From: an uncultured Halioglobus sp.
Lineage (GTDB): Bacteria; Pseudomonadota; Gammaproteobacteria; Pseudomonadales; Halieaceae
Length of the DNA: 12,135 nt
Direction: 5' to 3'
Assembly: GCA_905480565.1 (NCBI GenBank)
Contig: CAJQQW010000130.1
Coordinates: 1-12,135 of the forward strand
The notes beneath the pieces were generated by a model. The model saw only the letters and a program-made list of their open reading frames with translations. It searched no databases and had not been told where the DNA came from. Below are positions 1 through 7,341 of this stretch, in pieces (the stretch's first letter is position 1; each line of letters opens with the position of its first letter). The position numbers and the translations under genes are program-made.

Positions 1-42
1 GGTAGTCTATTTTTCTAATTTTTCTGAACAGTAACACGTTCA

Positions 43-510
43 CTATATACCCGATACCGGGGCTTTAATAAAGTGCGTGGCCGCATCGCCAAACCAGATG
101 ACATCAGCGCTGCGAGCCACCAGCCGAATACGCGCCGCCGCGCCCGGCCTGCCATCCAGTGTCAAACTCCACTCCCGGCTGTTCGTACCTCGCCGAGCCA
201 TGAACTGCGGCGCCGAATGCTCGTCTTCATCCACAGCCAGCAGGATATCACTGAGCGGGTGCGAAGCTTGAGCGAGCAGAAAGTGCCCGTCTGAACGCAA
301 AACATAGGTTAGCGCTATCGTAAAATCGACGTTTTCCAGCAAACACTCTCCACTTGCGTAGCGACAATTACTTTTTTCCAGCAGTGGGTAAACACCACCC
401 TTTTGCGCCGGGACCGGTTCTTGACTGGAAAACAGACCGCTGGCCCACCAACCGGCCATGGCCAAAAGAGGGGCAACCAACAGTGACGTTACAAGATGTC
501 GTTTACCCAT
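43..510 (-). CDS. Hypothetical single-pass membrane protein, periplasmic C-terminal domain
   Basis: I do not recognise a named family. From the ATG at 510 the protein is 155 residues. A short basic start (MGKRH) is followed by one hydrophobic segment at about residues 6-27, which would anchor it in the inner membrane. The remaining ~125 residues look soluble and beta-rich and would lie in the periplasm. Two cysteines (C49, C56) fall close together after the anchor and could form a disulfide. The frame stays open upstream to a TTG at 537, giving 164 residues, but neither start has a strong ribosome binding site, so the start is uncertain. The gene lies just downstream of the symporter gene on the same strand (about 60 bases from this ATG, 34 from the TTG), so it is probably co-transcribed with it. 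A role alongside the symporter is only a guess from position. Confidence 0.6.
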   Translation of the reverse strand: MGKRHLVTSLLVAPLLAMAGWWASGLFSSQEPVPAQKGGVYPLLEKSNCRYASGECLLENVDFTIALTYVLRSDGHFLLAQASHPLSDILLAVDEDEHSAPQFMARRGTNSREWSLTLDGRPGAAARIRLVARSADVIWFGDAATHFIKAPVSGI

Positions 511-571
511 CAAGCTAATGGACACTGCACGCCACAAAACAAATTCTCTGAATTCGGAACCACATGTTTAG

Positions 572-2308
572 TCAGCTATCTAGCCTATGTGCAATGCTGG
601 AGCCGGCAGGCAGACGAATATTTTCTATCATCTCCTGCACCTCTCGCGGCGGTGCCGAGGAAAAACGCGATATGATGAAACTCACCGAAAAATTTACCAA
701 TGCTCCCACAACGCCAAAGGCATTAGGCTCAATGCCGAAGAACCAATTGGCAGGGCTATTGCCCAGGAAGTCAGTACCTGGAATGAACATAATACCCTTG
801 TGCTGAAATACGTAAAAAAGCGTGACTCCGATGCCGCTTATCATGCCTGCAATCGCTCCTTCCCTGGTTACCCTACGAGAGAAAATACCCATCATCAGAG
901 CGGGAAAAATTGACGAGGCCGCCAAACCAAACGCAAGAGCAACAGTGCCAGCGGCAAAGCCAGGCGGATGCAGGCCGAGGTAGCCCGCACCCAGCACCGC
1001 AGCAGCCATTGCAAGTCTACTGGCAAGCAATTCCTGCCTTTCAGTAATACGAGGCATAAAAATGCCCTTCAGAAGATCGTGGGAAATCGCCGACGAGATC
1101 GCTAGCAACAGACCCGCCGCCGTCGAAAGGGCCGCGGCCAGACCACCAGCAGCAACCAATGCGATCACCCAATTGGGCAAACGCGCAATCTCGGGGTTAG
1201 CCAGCACCATGATATCCCTGTCTACAACAGTCATTTCGTTTAGTGCTGGATCTGCATGGTAGCGTATATGCCCATCTCCGTTGCTATCTTCAAACGCCAA
1301 CAGACCCGTCGTTTCCCAATTTCGAAACCATTGCGGTCGTTCATCAATTGGCAAGTACTTACCAGGACCTGCTTCCAACGTCTGCGCAAAGTTCAGGCGA
1401 GCCATGCCCGCAACCGCTGGCGCGGTGGTGTAAAGAATCGCTATGAAAACCAATGCCCAACCCGCAGAGTAACGCGCCGCCTGCACGGAAGGCACAGTAA
1501 AGAAACGAATGATCACATGAGGTAGACCGGCTGTCCCAATCATCAGCGACATTGTAAAAGCGAACATATTCAGACCGCTGAGCCTGACATCTGTGGTGTA
1601 TTCCCGAAAGCCCAGCTCCGTCACGACCTGATCCAGCTTATCAAGTAGAAACACGTCTGAGCCTGCAAGCGTACTACCCAATCCTAACTGTGGTACAGGA
1701 TTGTTCGTCAATTGCAGACTGATAAATATTGCAGGAATGGTATACGCCAATATCAACACACAATACTGAGCGATCTGCGTGTAAGTGATACCCTTCATGC
1801 CTCCGAGCACCGCATAAAAAAGCACGATCAACATACCGACTTGCAAACCCGTATCGTAATCCACCTCAAGAAAGCGCGAGAACGCAACCCCCACGCCCTT
1901 CATCTGCCCTATCACATAAGTTACAGAACAGATTATCAAACAGACTACCGCTACCGCACGGGCAGCCTGAGAATAGTAGCGATCGCCGATAAACTCAGGC
2001 ACCGTGAACTTACCGTACTTGCGTAAATACGGCGCCACCAGCATGGCGAGAATAACGTAACCGCCTGTCCAGCCCATCAGAAAGACACTGCCGCCGTAGC
2101 CCATAAAAGCGATCATTCCGGCCATGGAGATAAACGAGGCTGCGGACATCCAGTCTGCAGCAGTCGCCATACCATTGGCGATGGGGTGCACATGGGCACC
2201 AGCGACATAGAATTCTCGCGTTGAGCCCGCGCGCGCCCAGACAGCTATACCCAGATAAAGTGCAAACGTGAGTCCAACCACCAGATAACTGAGTTGTTGT
2301 AAATCCAT
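572..2308 (-). CDS. Sodium:solute symporter, large subunit (SSS family, VC_2705 type)
   Basis: A 578-residue polytopic inner-membrane protein of the solute:sodium symporter family, related to acetate permease ActP. Conserved stretches include AADWMSAASFISMAGM (50-65), GTAGLPHVIIRFFTV (258-272) and LSTAAGLLLAISSAISHDL (394-412), the last being the region that holds the SSS signature. It should use the Na+ gradient to import a small organic anion. Acetate or another short monocarboxylate is likely from family knowledge but not shown here. A hydrophilic stretch at about residues 303-378 carries an Asp-rich motif, DSNGDGHI (341-348), resembling a calcium-binding loop. The ATG at 2308 lies 9 bases after the stop of the DUF4212 gene, so the two are translationally close and likely form one transporter. 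This pairing is typical of the VC_2705 subfamily. No truncation or missing region is apparent. Confidence 0.93.
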   Translation of the reverse strand: MDLQQLSYLVVGLTFALYLGIAVWARAGSTREFYVAGAHVHPIANGMATAADWMSAASFISMAGMIAFMGYGGSVFLMGWTGGYVILAMLVAPYLRKYGKFTVPEFIGDRYYSQAARAVAVVCLIICSVTYVIGQMKGVGVAFSRFLEVDYDTGLQVGMLIVLFYAVLGGMKGITYTQIAQYCVLILAYTIPAIFISLQLTNNPVPQLGLGSTLAGSDVFLLDKLDQVVTELGFREYTTDVRLSGLNMFAFTMSLMIGTAGLPHVIIRFFTVPSVQAARYSAGWALVFIAILYTTAPAVAGMARLNFAQTLEAGPGKYLPIDERPQWFRNWETTGLLAFEDSNGDGHIRYHADPALNEMTVVDRDIMVLANPEIARLPNWVIALVAAGGLAAALSTAAGLLLAISSAISHDLLKGIFMPRITERQELLASRLAMAAAVLGAGYLGLHPPGFAAGTVALAFGLAASSIFPALMMGIFSRRVTREGAIAGMISGIGVTLFYVFQHKGIMFIPGTDFLGNSPANWFFGIEPNAFGVVGALVNFSVSFIISRFSSAPPREVQEMIENIRLPAGSSIAHRLDS

Positions 2309-2317
2309 CTGCCGCGC

Positions 2318-2584
2318 CTACTTCTGATCCGGGTCAAACTCGCGATCCAGCGCAGCCATTCTTCTGGCATAGTAGAAGACCAGCACGATGAATACGTAAA
2401 TAGAACCCTGTTGTGCAAACCAAAAGCCAAGCTTATAACCGCCAACCTGGAACTGATTCAAAGTGTCGACCAGCAAGATTCCGCAGCCATAGCTCACAAG
2501 GAACCAGACAATAAGCAGTTTAATGACCAGCGAGATATTACGACGCCAATAGGCGCTTGCTTGTTCTTTGGTTAGCTGGGGCAA
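2318..2584 (-). CDS. DUF4212 protein, putative small subunit of the sodium:solute symporter
   Basis: Small inner-membrane protein of 88 residues. It has a conserved N-terminal stretch with Tyr-Trp-Arg-Arg-Asn (about residues 12-16), then two hydrophobic helices at about 17-38 and 50-72, and a charged C-terminus ending DREFDPDQK. This matches DUF4212, the family found next to VC_2705-type symporters and described as a putative small subunit. I chose the TTG at 2584 because AGGGAG sits 7 bases upstream and because the resulting length fits the family. The frame is open to another TTG at 2668, but that start adds 28 polar residues and lacks a good ribosome binding site. It lies upstream of, and 9 bases from, the large subunit gene. 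Its job, whether assembly or stability or transport, is not known from the sequence. Confidence 0.9.
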   Translation of the reverse strand: MPQLTKEQASAYWRRNISLVIKLLIVWFLVSYGCGILLVDTLNQFQVGGYKLGFWFAQQGSIYVFIVLVFYYARRMAALDREFDPDQK

Positions 2585-2591
2585 TTGATTA

Positions 2592-2597
2592 CTCCCT
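2592..2597 (-). promoter_or_regulatory. Ribosome binding site deciding a TTG start
   Basis: AGGGAG on the minus strand with a 7-base spacer to the TTG at 2584. No comparable site precedes the longer candidate start at 2668, so this element fixes the start of the DUF4212 gene at a non-ATG codon. Confidence 0.75.
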
Positions 2598-2689
2598 GTG
2601 TTGTTATCGTTATTTTGCTCATGAATGAAAGAAACCAGCTGGGCGCCCCGGCACTGACCCATGAACAACCCAAATCGGAATAGATAATG

Positions 2690-3046
2690 CTAGTTTCTGG
2701 AACGACTAACCCGCAGCGCCTCTCGAGCATCAATCCATTCAACACATTCAGGTAGATCATAAAAATAGCCCACGACCGGCCTAACACCTCCTCGCATAGT
2801 CACATTGCCGTAGGTCTCGTAATACCGCCTGCAATGATCTGGCTGGCGCAGCTTTTGTTCGATACACGCCTGAACGCGCTGTTCCCGAATAGGCGCAAGG
2901 GCAACCTCCCTGGCCGCCTCGCACTTTTCGCCCAGTTCTGCAACTTCCTTATCGCCCAGCGCATTGACTGTCGGCACGACTAACAGCAACGCAAACAGCA
3001 TTCGAAGAGGAAACCGACGGTTATGATCTTTATCTGAAAGCAGCAT
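2690..3046 (-). CDS. Hypothetical secreted protein with four cysteines
   Basis: Unknown function. From the ATG at 3046 it is 118 residues. It begins with a basic segment and a hydrophobic stretch, MLFALLLVVPTVNA (16-29), that reads as a signal peptide with cleavage near residue 29-30. The mature part of roughly 89 residues is highly charged and has four cysteines (C42, C61, C72, C101), so two disulfides in the periplasm are likely. The spacing CX18-CX10-CX28-C and the segment DLPECVEWIDAREAL (98-112) are good search handles. I chose 3046 because GGGA lies 6 bases upstream. The frame is open to a GTG at 3088, which has no such site. It is the first gene of the leftward run, 105 bases before the DUF4212 start, and may or may not be co-transcribed with the symporter. 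Confidence 0.65.
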   Translation of the reverse strand: MLLSDKDHNRRFPLRMLFALLLVVPTVNALGDKEVAELGEKCEAAREVALAPIREQRVQACIEQKLRQPDHCRRYYETYGNVTMRGGVRPVVGYFYDLPECVEWIDAREALRVSRSRN

Positions 3047-3319
3047 AACTTTTCCCGCAGACCGCACAATGATGAAATAATCTAGCACAATTCGTTCGAC
3101 AACTCCCTATCGGCTAGACTGGCCGAAGAACCGGCAAAATAATCCCGGCATTTTACGAAAAAGAATACGTGTGGCACGGTCGCAAGCCGAGACGCATAAC
3201 AATACAACAGCGGCCGTAGTCTCCAATATGAGATTACAGTAGGCAACTAAAACCGCGCTGCCGGGCCCTCGAAGGAGGCCGGCAACCGTTAAAACACTAC
3301 CCTGTCGTGAAGCCAGGCA

Positions 3320-4102
3320 TCGTGGACCAGAGACGGACAGATGCGCGGACAAGTCATACAAGTTGCGTCCCGAGTTTCGGGCATGGCCACCCGCATCGCG
3401 ATTATCGATAACCAATTTGTAAATTAAGGCGAACTGCTGTTTGAACTGGATACAGAACCTTTTCAGATCGCGGTTGCCCAAGCCGATGCCAACCTCAAGA
3501 GGTCACGCATTAGTTCTTGCGCTACAAACATTGAATACGACCGGTTACAGGATATCTTTAACAAGGACCCCGGCGCCGCATCACAGAAGGAGTTAAATCA
3601 CCGAGAAGCGAATTATCTTGAATCGTTAAGTAGAATTGATGTCGCCAAGGAAGATCTGCGCGGAGCAAAACTTTGCCTGAGCTATTCCGAAATTCGCGCA
3701 TCATTGGATGGGCATGTATCCAATGTAGATGTCCTAATCGGCACACAGATCATTGCTAACACACCAATTTTGGCACTGGTAGACGTCAACCGCTTCTGGG
3801 TGTTTGGCTATTTCCACGAGAGCCATATCGATAAATTCAAGATCGGGAACCTCGCGCGAGTCACGCTAATGGCTTATCCCGATACCCCTTTACAAGGCCA
3901 CATTGAATCATTGGGTTGGGGAATCGCGCCTTCCGATGGAAACGCCAGCGTAAAACCCTTACCCAGCATGAAGCCGTTTTTTCAGTGGATACGACTGGCC
4001 CAACGCATACCCGTTCGTATAAAGTTAGGTTCCATGCCAGAGGCAGTGCATTTACGCTATGGACTTACAGCCTCGGTAATGATTATGTCGGACAGAACTT
4101 GA
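3320..4102 (+). pseudogene. Broken HlyD/AaeA-type membrane fusion protein (efflux adaptor)
   Basis: Read in one frame, 3320-4102 gives a recognisable periplasmic adaptor of the HlyD/AaeA type. It starts at SWTRDGQMRGQVIQVASRVS, the usual N-terminal lipoyl/barrel strand region. It continues through GELLFELDTEPFQIAVAQAD, a charged helical hairpin, SYSEIRASLDGHVSNVDV and LALVDVNRFWVFGYFHES, and ends with FFQWIRLAQRIPVRI near the C-terminus. Two defects show it is broken. TAA at 3425-3427 interrupts the frame 35 codons in, where relatives read VKKG. The usual N-terminal membrane anchor before SWTRD is also absent: the frame has a stop at 3308-3310, and I find no anchor in the other frames of 3100-3310. 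The only in-frame ATG before the stop (3341) would give 28 residues. The FUSC-type inner-membrane partner usually encoded next to such adaptors is absent. A base error could explain the stop but not the missing anchor. Confidence 0.82.
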
Positions 4103-4126
4103 GCCACGCTGGAGGGAGGCTAGATC

Positions 4127-4783
4127 ATGCAGAAAATCGATTCACATAATAATTTCCTGTTTTTCACCGCAAGTCTTATTTTCCTTCTCCTGGCTTCGGG
4201 GTTCGTCGGCAGCACCCCGGATGGTGAGGACCACCTCCTGCTGCAGGCGGTGATACTGGCTACCGAACTTGTCGCCTATCTGAGCCTCAGTTTATCCAGC
4301 CGGTGGCGCAAGTTCGTCATGGTGATGGTTATATTCAATTTAACCACTGCCCTATTTCGCGAAAATGCCGTATTTCAGTTCAACTCGCGCGCTAGCCTTG
4401 CTGCGAGCATGGCCTTTTACACGGGCATGGCTTATATAGGCTGTAGACAGGTGTTCTCTTATGGAAAAATTGAACTCAATACGATAGTCGGGACAATCGC
4501 GATTTATCTCATGCTGGGAATCATCTGGAGCCTGCTATACCTTGCAGTGCTGGAAATTTGGCCAAACGGCTTGAACGGCATCGAATACCGGGATTGGCAT
4601 GATAATTTATCGTCGATGCTGTATTTCAGCTTCGTCACAATGACGACCCTTGGCTACGGTGATATAACGCCAGCCATTCCGATTTTCAGGACTCTGGCCT
4701 ACTTACAAGCCGTTGCAGGATCTTTCTATATGGCGGTCGTGGTTGCCAGCCTCGTAGGTTCTTTCATCAGCAAATCAGAATAG
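4127..4783 (+). CDS. Potassium channel family protein (two-helix pore with N-terminal membrane domain)
   Basis: An inner-membrane protein of 218 residues. Hydrophobic segments lie at about 10-28, 37-56, 63-77 and 91-106. A classical pore module follows: helix 118-142, pore loop with selectivity filter TMTTLGYGD (171-179), and a last helix at about 188-213. The filter is that of K+ channels (Ion_trans_2 type), so K+ conduction is expected. There is no RCK/TrkA-N or cyclic nucleotide domain: the protein ends five residues after the last helix, so gating is unclear. An excellent ribosome binding site (GGGAGG, 7-base spacer) precedes the ATG, which lies 24 bases after the stop of the broken adaptor gene. 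The AI-2E family gene starts 29 bases downstream, so these two are likely one transcript. Confidence 0.88.
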   Translation: MQKIDSHNNFLFFTASLIFLLLASGFVGSTPDGEDHLLLQAVILATELVAYLSLSLSSRWRKFVMVMVIFNLTTALFRENAVFQFNSRASLAASMAFYTGMAYIGCRQVFSYGKIELNTIVGTIAIYLMLGIIWSLLYLAVLEIWPNGLNGIEYRDWHDNLSSMLYFSFVTMTTLGYGDITPAIPIFRTLAYLQAVAGSFYMAVVVASLVGSFISKSE

Positions 4784-4812
4784 ACGCCACCCCAATTACA
4801 AGGAAGCCCGCA

Positions 4813-5901
4813 ATGGACGACAATAACAAGACCAGTTTCGACCCACAGTTCGTGCGTAATATGATCGAGTCAGCCCTGCGGCTTTCTTTGATATTTGCAC
4901 TTTTAATAATGGCCTATGACATTATCAGACCCTTCACTACACCGCTGATCTGGGGCGCGATAATCGCAATAGCTGCGTTTCCACTCGTAAAATGGCTTGA
5001 AGTAAAAATAGGTGGTCGCCGGGGCCTCGCCGCAACACTGGTCACGCTATTTTTTATACTGGCACTTGCCATTCCCTCCTGGAGTGTAATGGAAGCGACC
5101 GTTGGCGGACTAAAGAAAGCGAGTACGGCGCTGGATGCTGGAGAAATCAAAGTTCCTCCTCCCGCTGAAAAGGTACAGGACTGGCCTCTGGTGGGTGAGC
5201 GACTACACCACGCCTGGAGCGCTGCGAGTAACGACCTCGAAGCGTTTGCACAAGCCAATGCGGAACAACTGCGAGAACTGGCCGGCAAATTGTTGAAGCG
5301 TATCGGTGGAAGCCTGGTAGGTGTACTGATGTTTCTCGTTTCCCTGGTGATCGCCGGTGGGTTCATGACCTACGCGGAGCCATGTGGCGCAGCGGCACAC
5401 CGCTTTTTTGTCAGAGTGGGTGGCTTGCGACCGGGTGGCGAATGGGCGTCCCTGACAGTGGCCACAGTGCGTAGCGTTTTACAGGGAGTCATAGGCGTCG
5501 CTATCATCCAAACCATCCTGATTGCCATCGGCCTGTTCGTGATGGGCGTGCCGGCGGCCCCCCTCTGGACAGCGGTGATACTTGTACTCGCGATAGCGCA
5601 ATTGCCACCATTAATCGTACTCGCACCGATTATGATTTATGTCTTCTCTACTGCGGATACAACAAGCGCCATAATCTTTACTGTTTACCAACTTGTCGCA
5701 GGCGCCAGTGACAGCGCCCTCAAGCCAATGCTGATGGGGCGAGGTCTGGATATCCCTATGCCTGTCATACTGGTCGGCGCAATTGGAGGGATGATCATGT
5801 CTGGTATCGTAGGCTTGTTTTCCGGCGCTGTTATCCTTTCTATATTCTATAAACTTCTGATCTTGTGGCTGGAGCAACGGACCGATGAGGATATTGATTG
5901 A
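4813..5901 (+). CDS. AI-2E family transporter (UPF0118, YhhT/PerM-like)
   Basis: A 362-residue polytopic membrane protein of the AI-2E/UPF0118 family, about the usual length. Two hydrophobic segments near the start (20-60, then 72-95) are followed by a soluble stretch of about 100-165 with a heptad-like charged region. Family-typical C-terminal helices come next, with SDSALKPMLMGRGLDIPMPV (299-318), VGAIGGM (321-327) and GLFSGAVILS (334-343). Members have been linked to export of small molecules such as autoinducer-2, and some to Na+/H+ antiport. The substrate cannot be read from sequence, so the name should not be taken as evidence for quorum sensing. AGGA lies 8 bases before the ATG at 4813. 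The gene follows the K+ channel by 29 bases and precedes glutamate dehydrogenase by 80 bases on the same strand, so co-transcription with the channel is likely. Confidence 0.9.
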   Translation: MDDNNKTSFDPQFVRNMIESALRLSLIFALLIMAYDIIRPFTTPLIWGAIIAIAAFPLVKWLEVKIGGRRGLAATLVTLFFILALAIPSWSVMEATVGGLKKASTALDAGEIKVPPPAEKVQDWPLVGERLHHAWSAASNDLEAFAQANAEQLRELAGKLLKRIGGSLVGVLMFLVSLVIAGGFMTYAEPCGAAAHRFFVRVGGLRPGGEWASLTVATVRSVLQGVIGVAIIQTILIAIGLFVMGVPAAPLWTAVILVLAIAQLPPLIVLAPIMIYVFSTADTTSAIIFTVYQLVAGASDSALKPMLMGRGLDIPMPVILVGAIGGMIMSGIVGLFSGAVILSIFYKLLILWLEQRTDEDID

Positions 5902-5981
5902 CTGGACTCTGCCGTGAGTTCATTTAGCAAACTAACAAAACGTTTCAAGCTGCAGGCAGGCAACGCGGGAGTTATTCCATC

Positions 5982-7241
5982 ATGATGTTGGACAATGTAA
6001 GTTTTTTCTTCAATCGAGCAGCAGACCACCTCGAGCTCGACGAAAAACTTCGCACAATACTTCTAACCCCAAATCGGGTAGTGAGGGTTGAAATTGTCAC
6101 CGAAAGTGACAGTGGCGATCTGCTGCACCATCTCGGCTTTCGTGTGCAGCACAGTTCAGCCAGGGGGCCCATGAAGGGCGGCCTTCGCTATCATCCGACT
6201 ATGGATGAAGAACATGCTGCCAGTCTCGCCAGTCTGATGACCTGGAAGACGGCAGTGGTGGACATTCCTTATGGTGGAGCGAAAGGTGGAATCAACTGCG
6301 ATCCGAGTAAATTGAGCGAAACTGAACTCTACCGGATCACTACCACCTTTGTTGAACTTATTAAGGAAGTCATCGGGCCGACTATTGATATTCCTGCACC
6401 GGACGTGAATACCAACGCTACCGTTATGGGCTGGATAATGGACGAGTACAGCAAATTCTACGGTTTCAGTCCCGGTGTCGTTACCGGCAAGCCCGTGGAC
6501 CTTTTCGGCTCACTGGGCCGGGAGGAAGCTACCGGTCGTGGGGTGATGTATGCCCTGGAAGAATGCCTGAAAGACCAGAATAGAAAACTGGAAGGCGTCA
6601 GCGTAGCAATACAGGGGTTCGGCAACGTGGGCAGTAATGCTGCTCGTCTTATAGCGGAGCGCGGTGGCAAGATCGTCGCAATTTCAGATATTCAAGGCGG
6701 CATAGCCAATGACGACGGTCTTGATGTGCCCGCACTGCTTAACTGGGTTAATAGCAATGGCAGCGTACAGGACTTCCCAGGGGCAAGAGCGATCGACGGC
6801 AGCGAGATAATTGTCTACAAGGCGGACGTACTCATTCCTGCCGCTCTGGAGGAAGCTATCACCACGGAAAACGCCGGCCGGGTGCAGGCGAAAATCGTGA
6901 TCGAAGCTGCCAACGGTCCGGTTACTTGCAAGGCGCACGATATGCTCGTTCAACAAGGGGTTACGGTTGTGCCCGACATCCTGGCTAATGCCGGCGGCGT
7001 TACCGCTAGCTATTTCGAGTGGTCACAAAACATCCAGCAATTCCGCTGGGATGAGTCTCGCGTCGTAGAAGAGCTTGAAAAAGTCATGCGGCGAGCCTAT
7101 CGCAACGTGGCCGATCTGGCGCTGCGTGACGATATAGACCTACGTACCGCCGCTTTTGTCCTGGCGATAAAACGGGTCGCACGCACCACGACCCTCAGGC
7201 GCGCGATAAGTCACCTGTTGCCCGCAAGCTTACTGGAATAG
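5982..7241 (+). CDS. gdhA: Glutamate dehydrogenase (Glu/Leu/Phe/Val dehydrogenase family)
   Basis: Catalyses reversible oxidative deamination of glutamate to 2-oxoglutarate and ammonia in the cytoplasm. It has 419 residues, the usual length of the short hexameric form. The substrate domain shows GPMKGGLRYHP (62-72, substrate lysine K65), the catalytic-lysine motif PYGGAKGG (96-103, K101) and PAPDVNTN (138-145, catalytic D141). The nucleotide domain has the Rossmann loop GFGNVG (212-217). An Asp at the end of the second strand (D236 in ISDIQG) favours NAD+ over NADP+, which would suggest a catabolic enzyme; this is inference. The family also contains leucine and phenylalanine dehydrogenases, but KGGLRYHP and overall length fit glutamate best. 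ATG 5982 and ATG 5985 are both possible starts, with GGGAG about 10 bases upstream of the first. It stands 80 bases after the AI-2E family gene. Confidence 0.93.
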   Translation: MMLDNVSFFFNRAADHLELDEKLRTILLTPNRVVRVEIVTESDSGDLLHHLGFRVQHSSARGPMKGGLRYHPTMDEEHAASLASLMTWKTAVVDIPYGGAKGGINCDPSKLSETELYRITTTFVELIKEVIGPTIDIPAPDVNTNATVMGWIMDEYSKFYGFSPGVVTGKPVDLFGSLGREEATGRGVMYALEECLKDQNRKLEGVSVAIQGFGNVGSNAARLIAERGGKIVAISDIQGGIANDDGLDVPALLNWVNSNGSVQDFPGARAIDGSEIIVYKADVLIPAALEEAITTENAGRVQAKIVIEAANGPVTCKAHDMLVQQGVTVVPDILANAGGVTASYFEWSQNIQQFRWDESRVVEELEKVMRRAYRNVADLALRDDIDLRTAAFVLAIKRVARTTTLRRAISHLLPASLLE

Positions 7242-7282
7242 CAAGAAATACCCAGCGCACCATCAATTCGCACTATTTGGGC

Positions 7283-7288
7283 TATACT
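7283..7288 (+). promoter_or_regulatory. Candidate -10 element upstream of the small secreted protein gene
   Basis: TATACT (5 of 6 to consensus) lies 53 bases upstream of the ATG at 7342 in the 100-base gap after the glutamate dehydrogenase gene. No convincing -35 element is found at normal spacing, so this is only a candidate for separate transcription of the small gene. Confidence 0.3.
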
Positions 7289-7341
7289 GTTAATCGATGC
7301 GCCCTCGCGGGGGTGGAAATTTTATTTGAGGGAGAATAATA

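Noticed and set aside
20..42. Hairpin TGAAC/GTTCA beside T-rich DNA, considered as a terminator of the leftward gene run
   Set aside because: In the minus-strand transcript the hairpin is followed by A-rich, not U-rich, sequence. The T run is on the wrong side.
3107..3481. Minus-strand open frame of 124 codons opposite the adaptor remnant
   Set aside because: Its second half is the antisense of clearly adaptor-coding DNA. The product has no recognisable motif and no good ribosome binding site was seen.
3704..4102. A separate short gene starting at TTG 3704
   Set aside because: It is the C-terminal part of the same adaptor frame, which is homologous well upstream of 3704. There is no ribosome binding site at 3704, so it is treated as part of the pseudogene.
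4914..5400. Minus-strand frames inside the AI-2E family gene
   Set aside because: They lie fully inside a well-supported coding region and their products resemble nothing. They are shadows of the real frame.
4813..5901. Reading the AI-2E family gene as evidence of a quorum-sensing system
   Set aside because: Family members have varied or unknown substrates, and no luxS or lsr gene is in the window.
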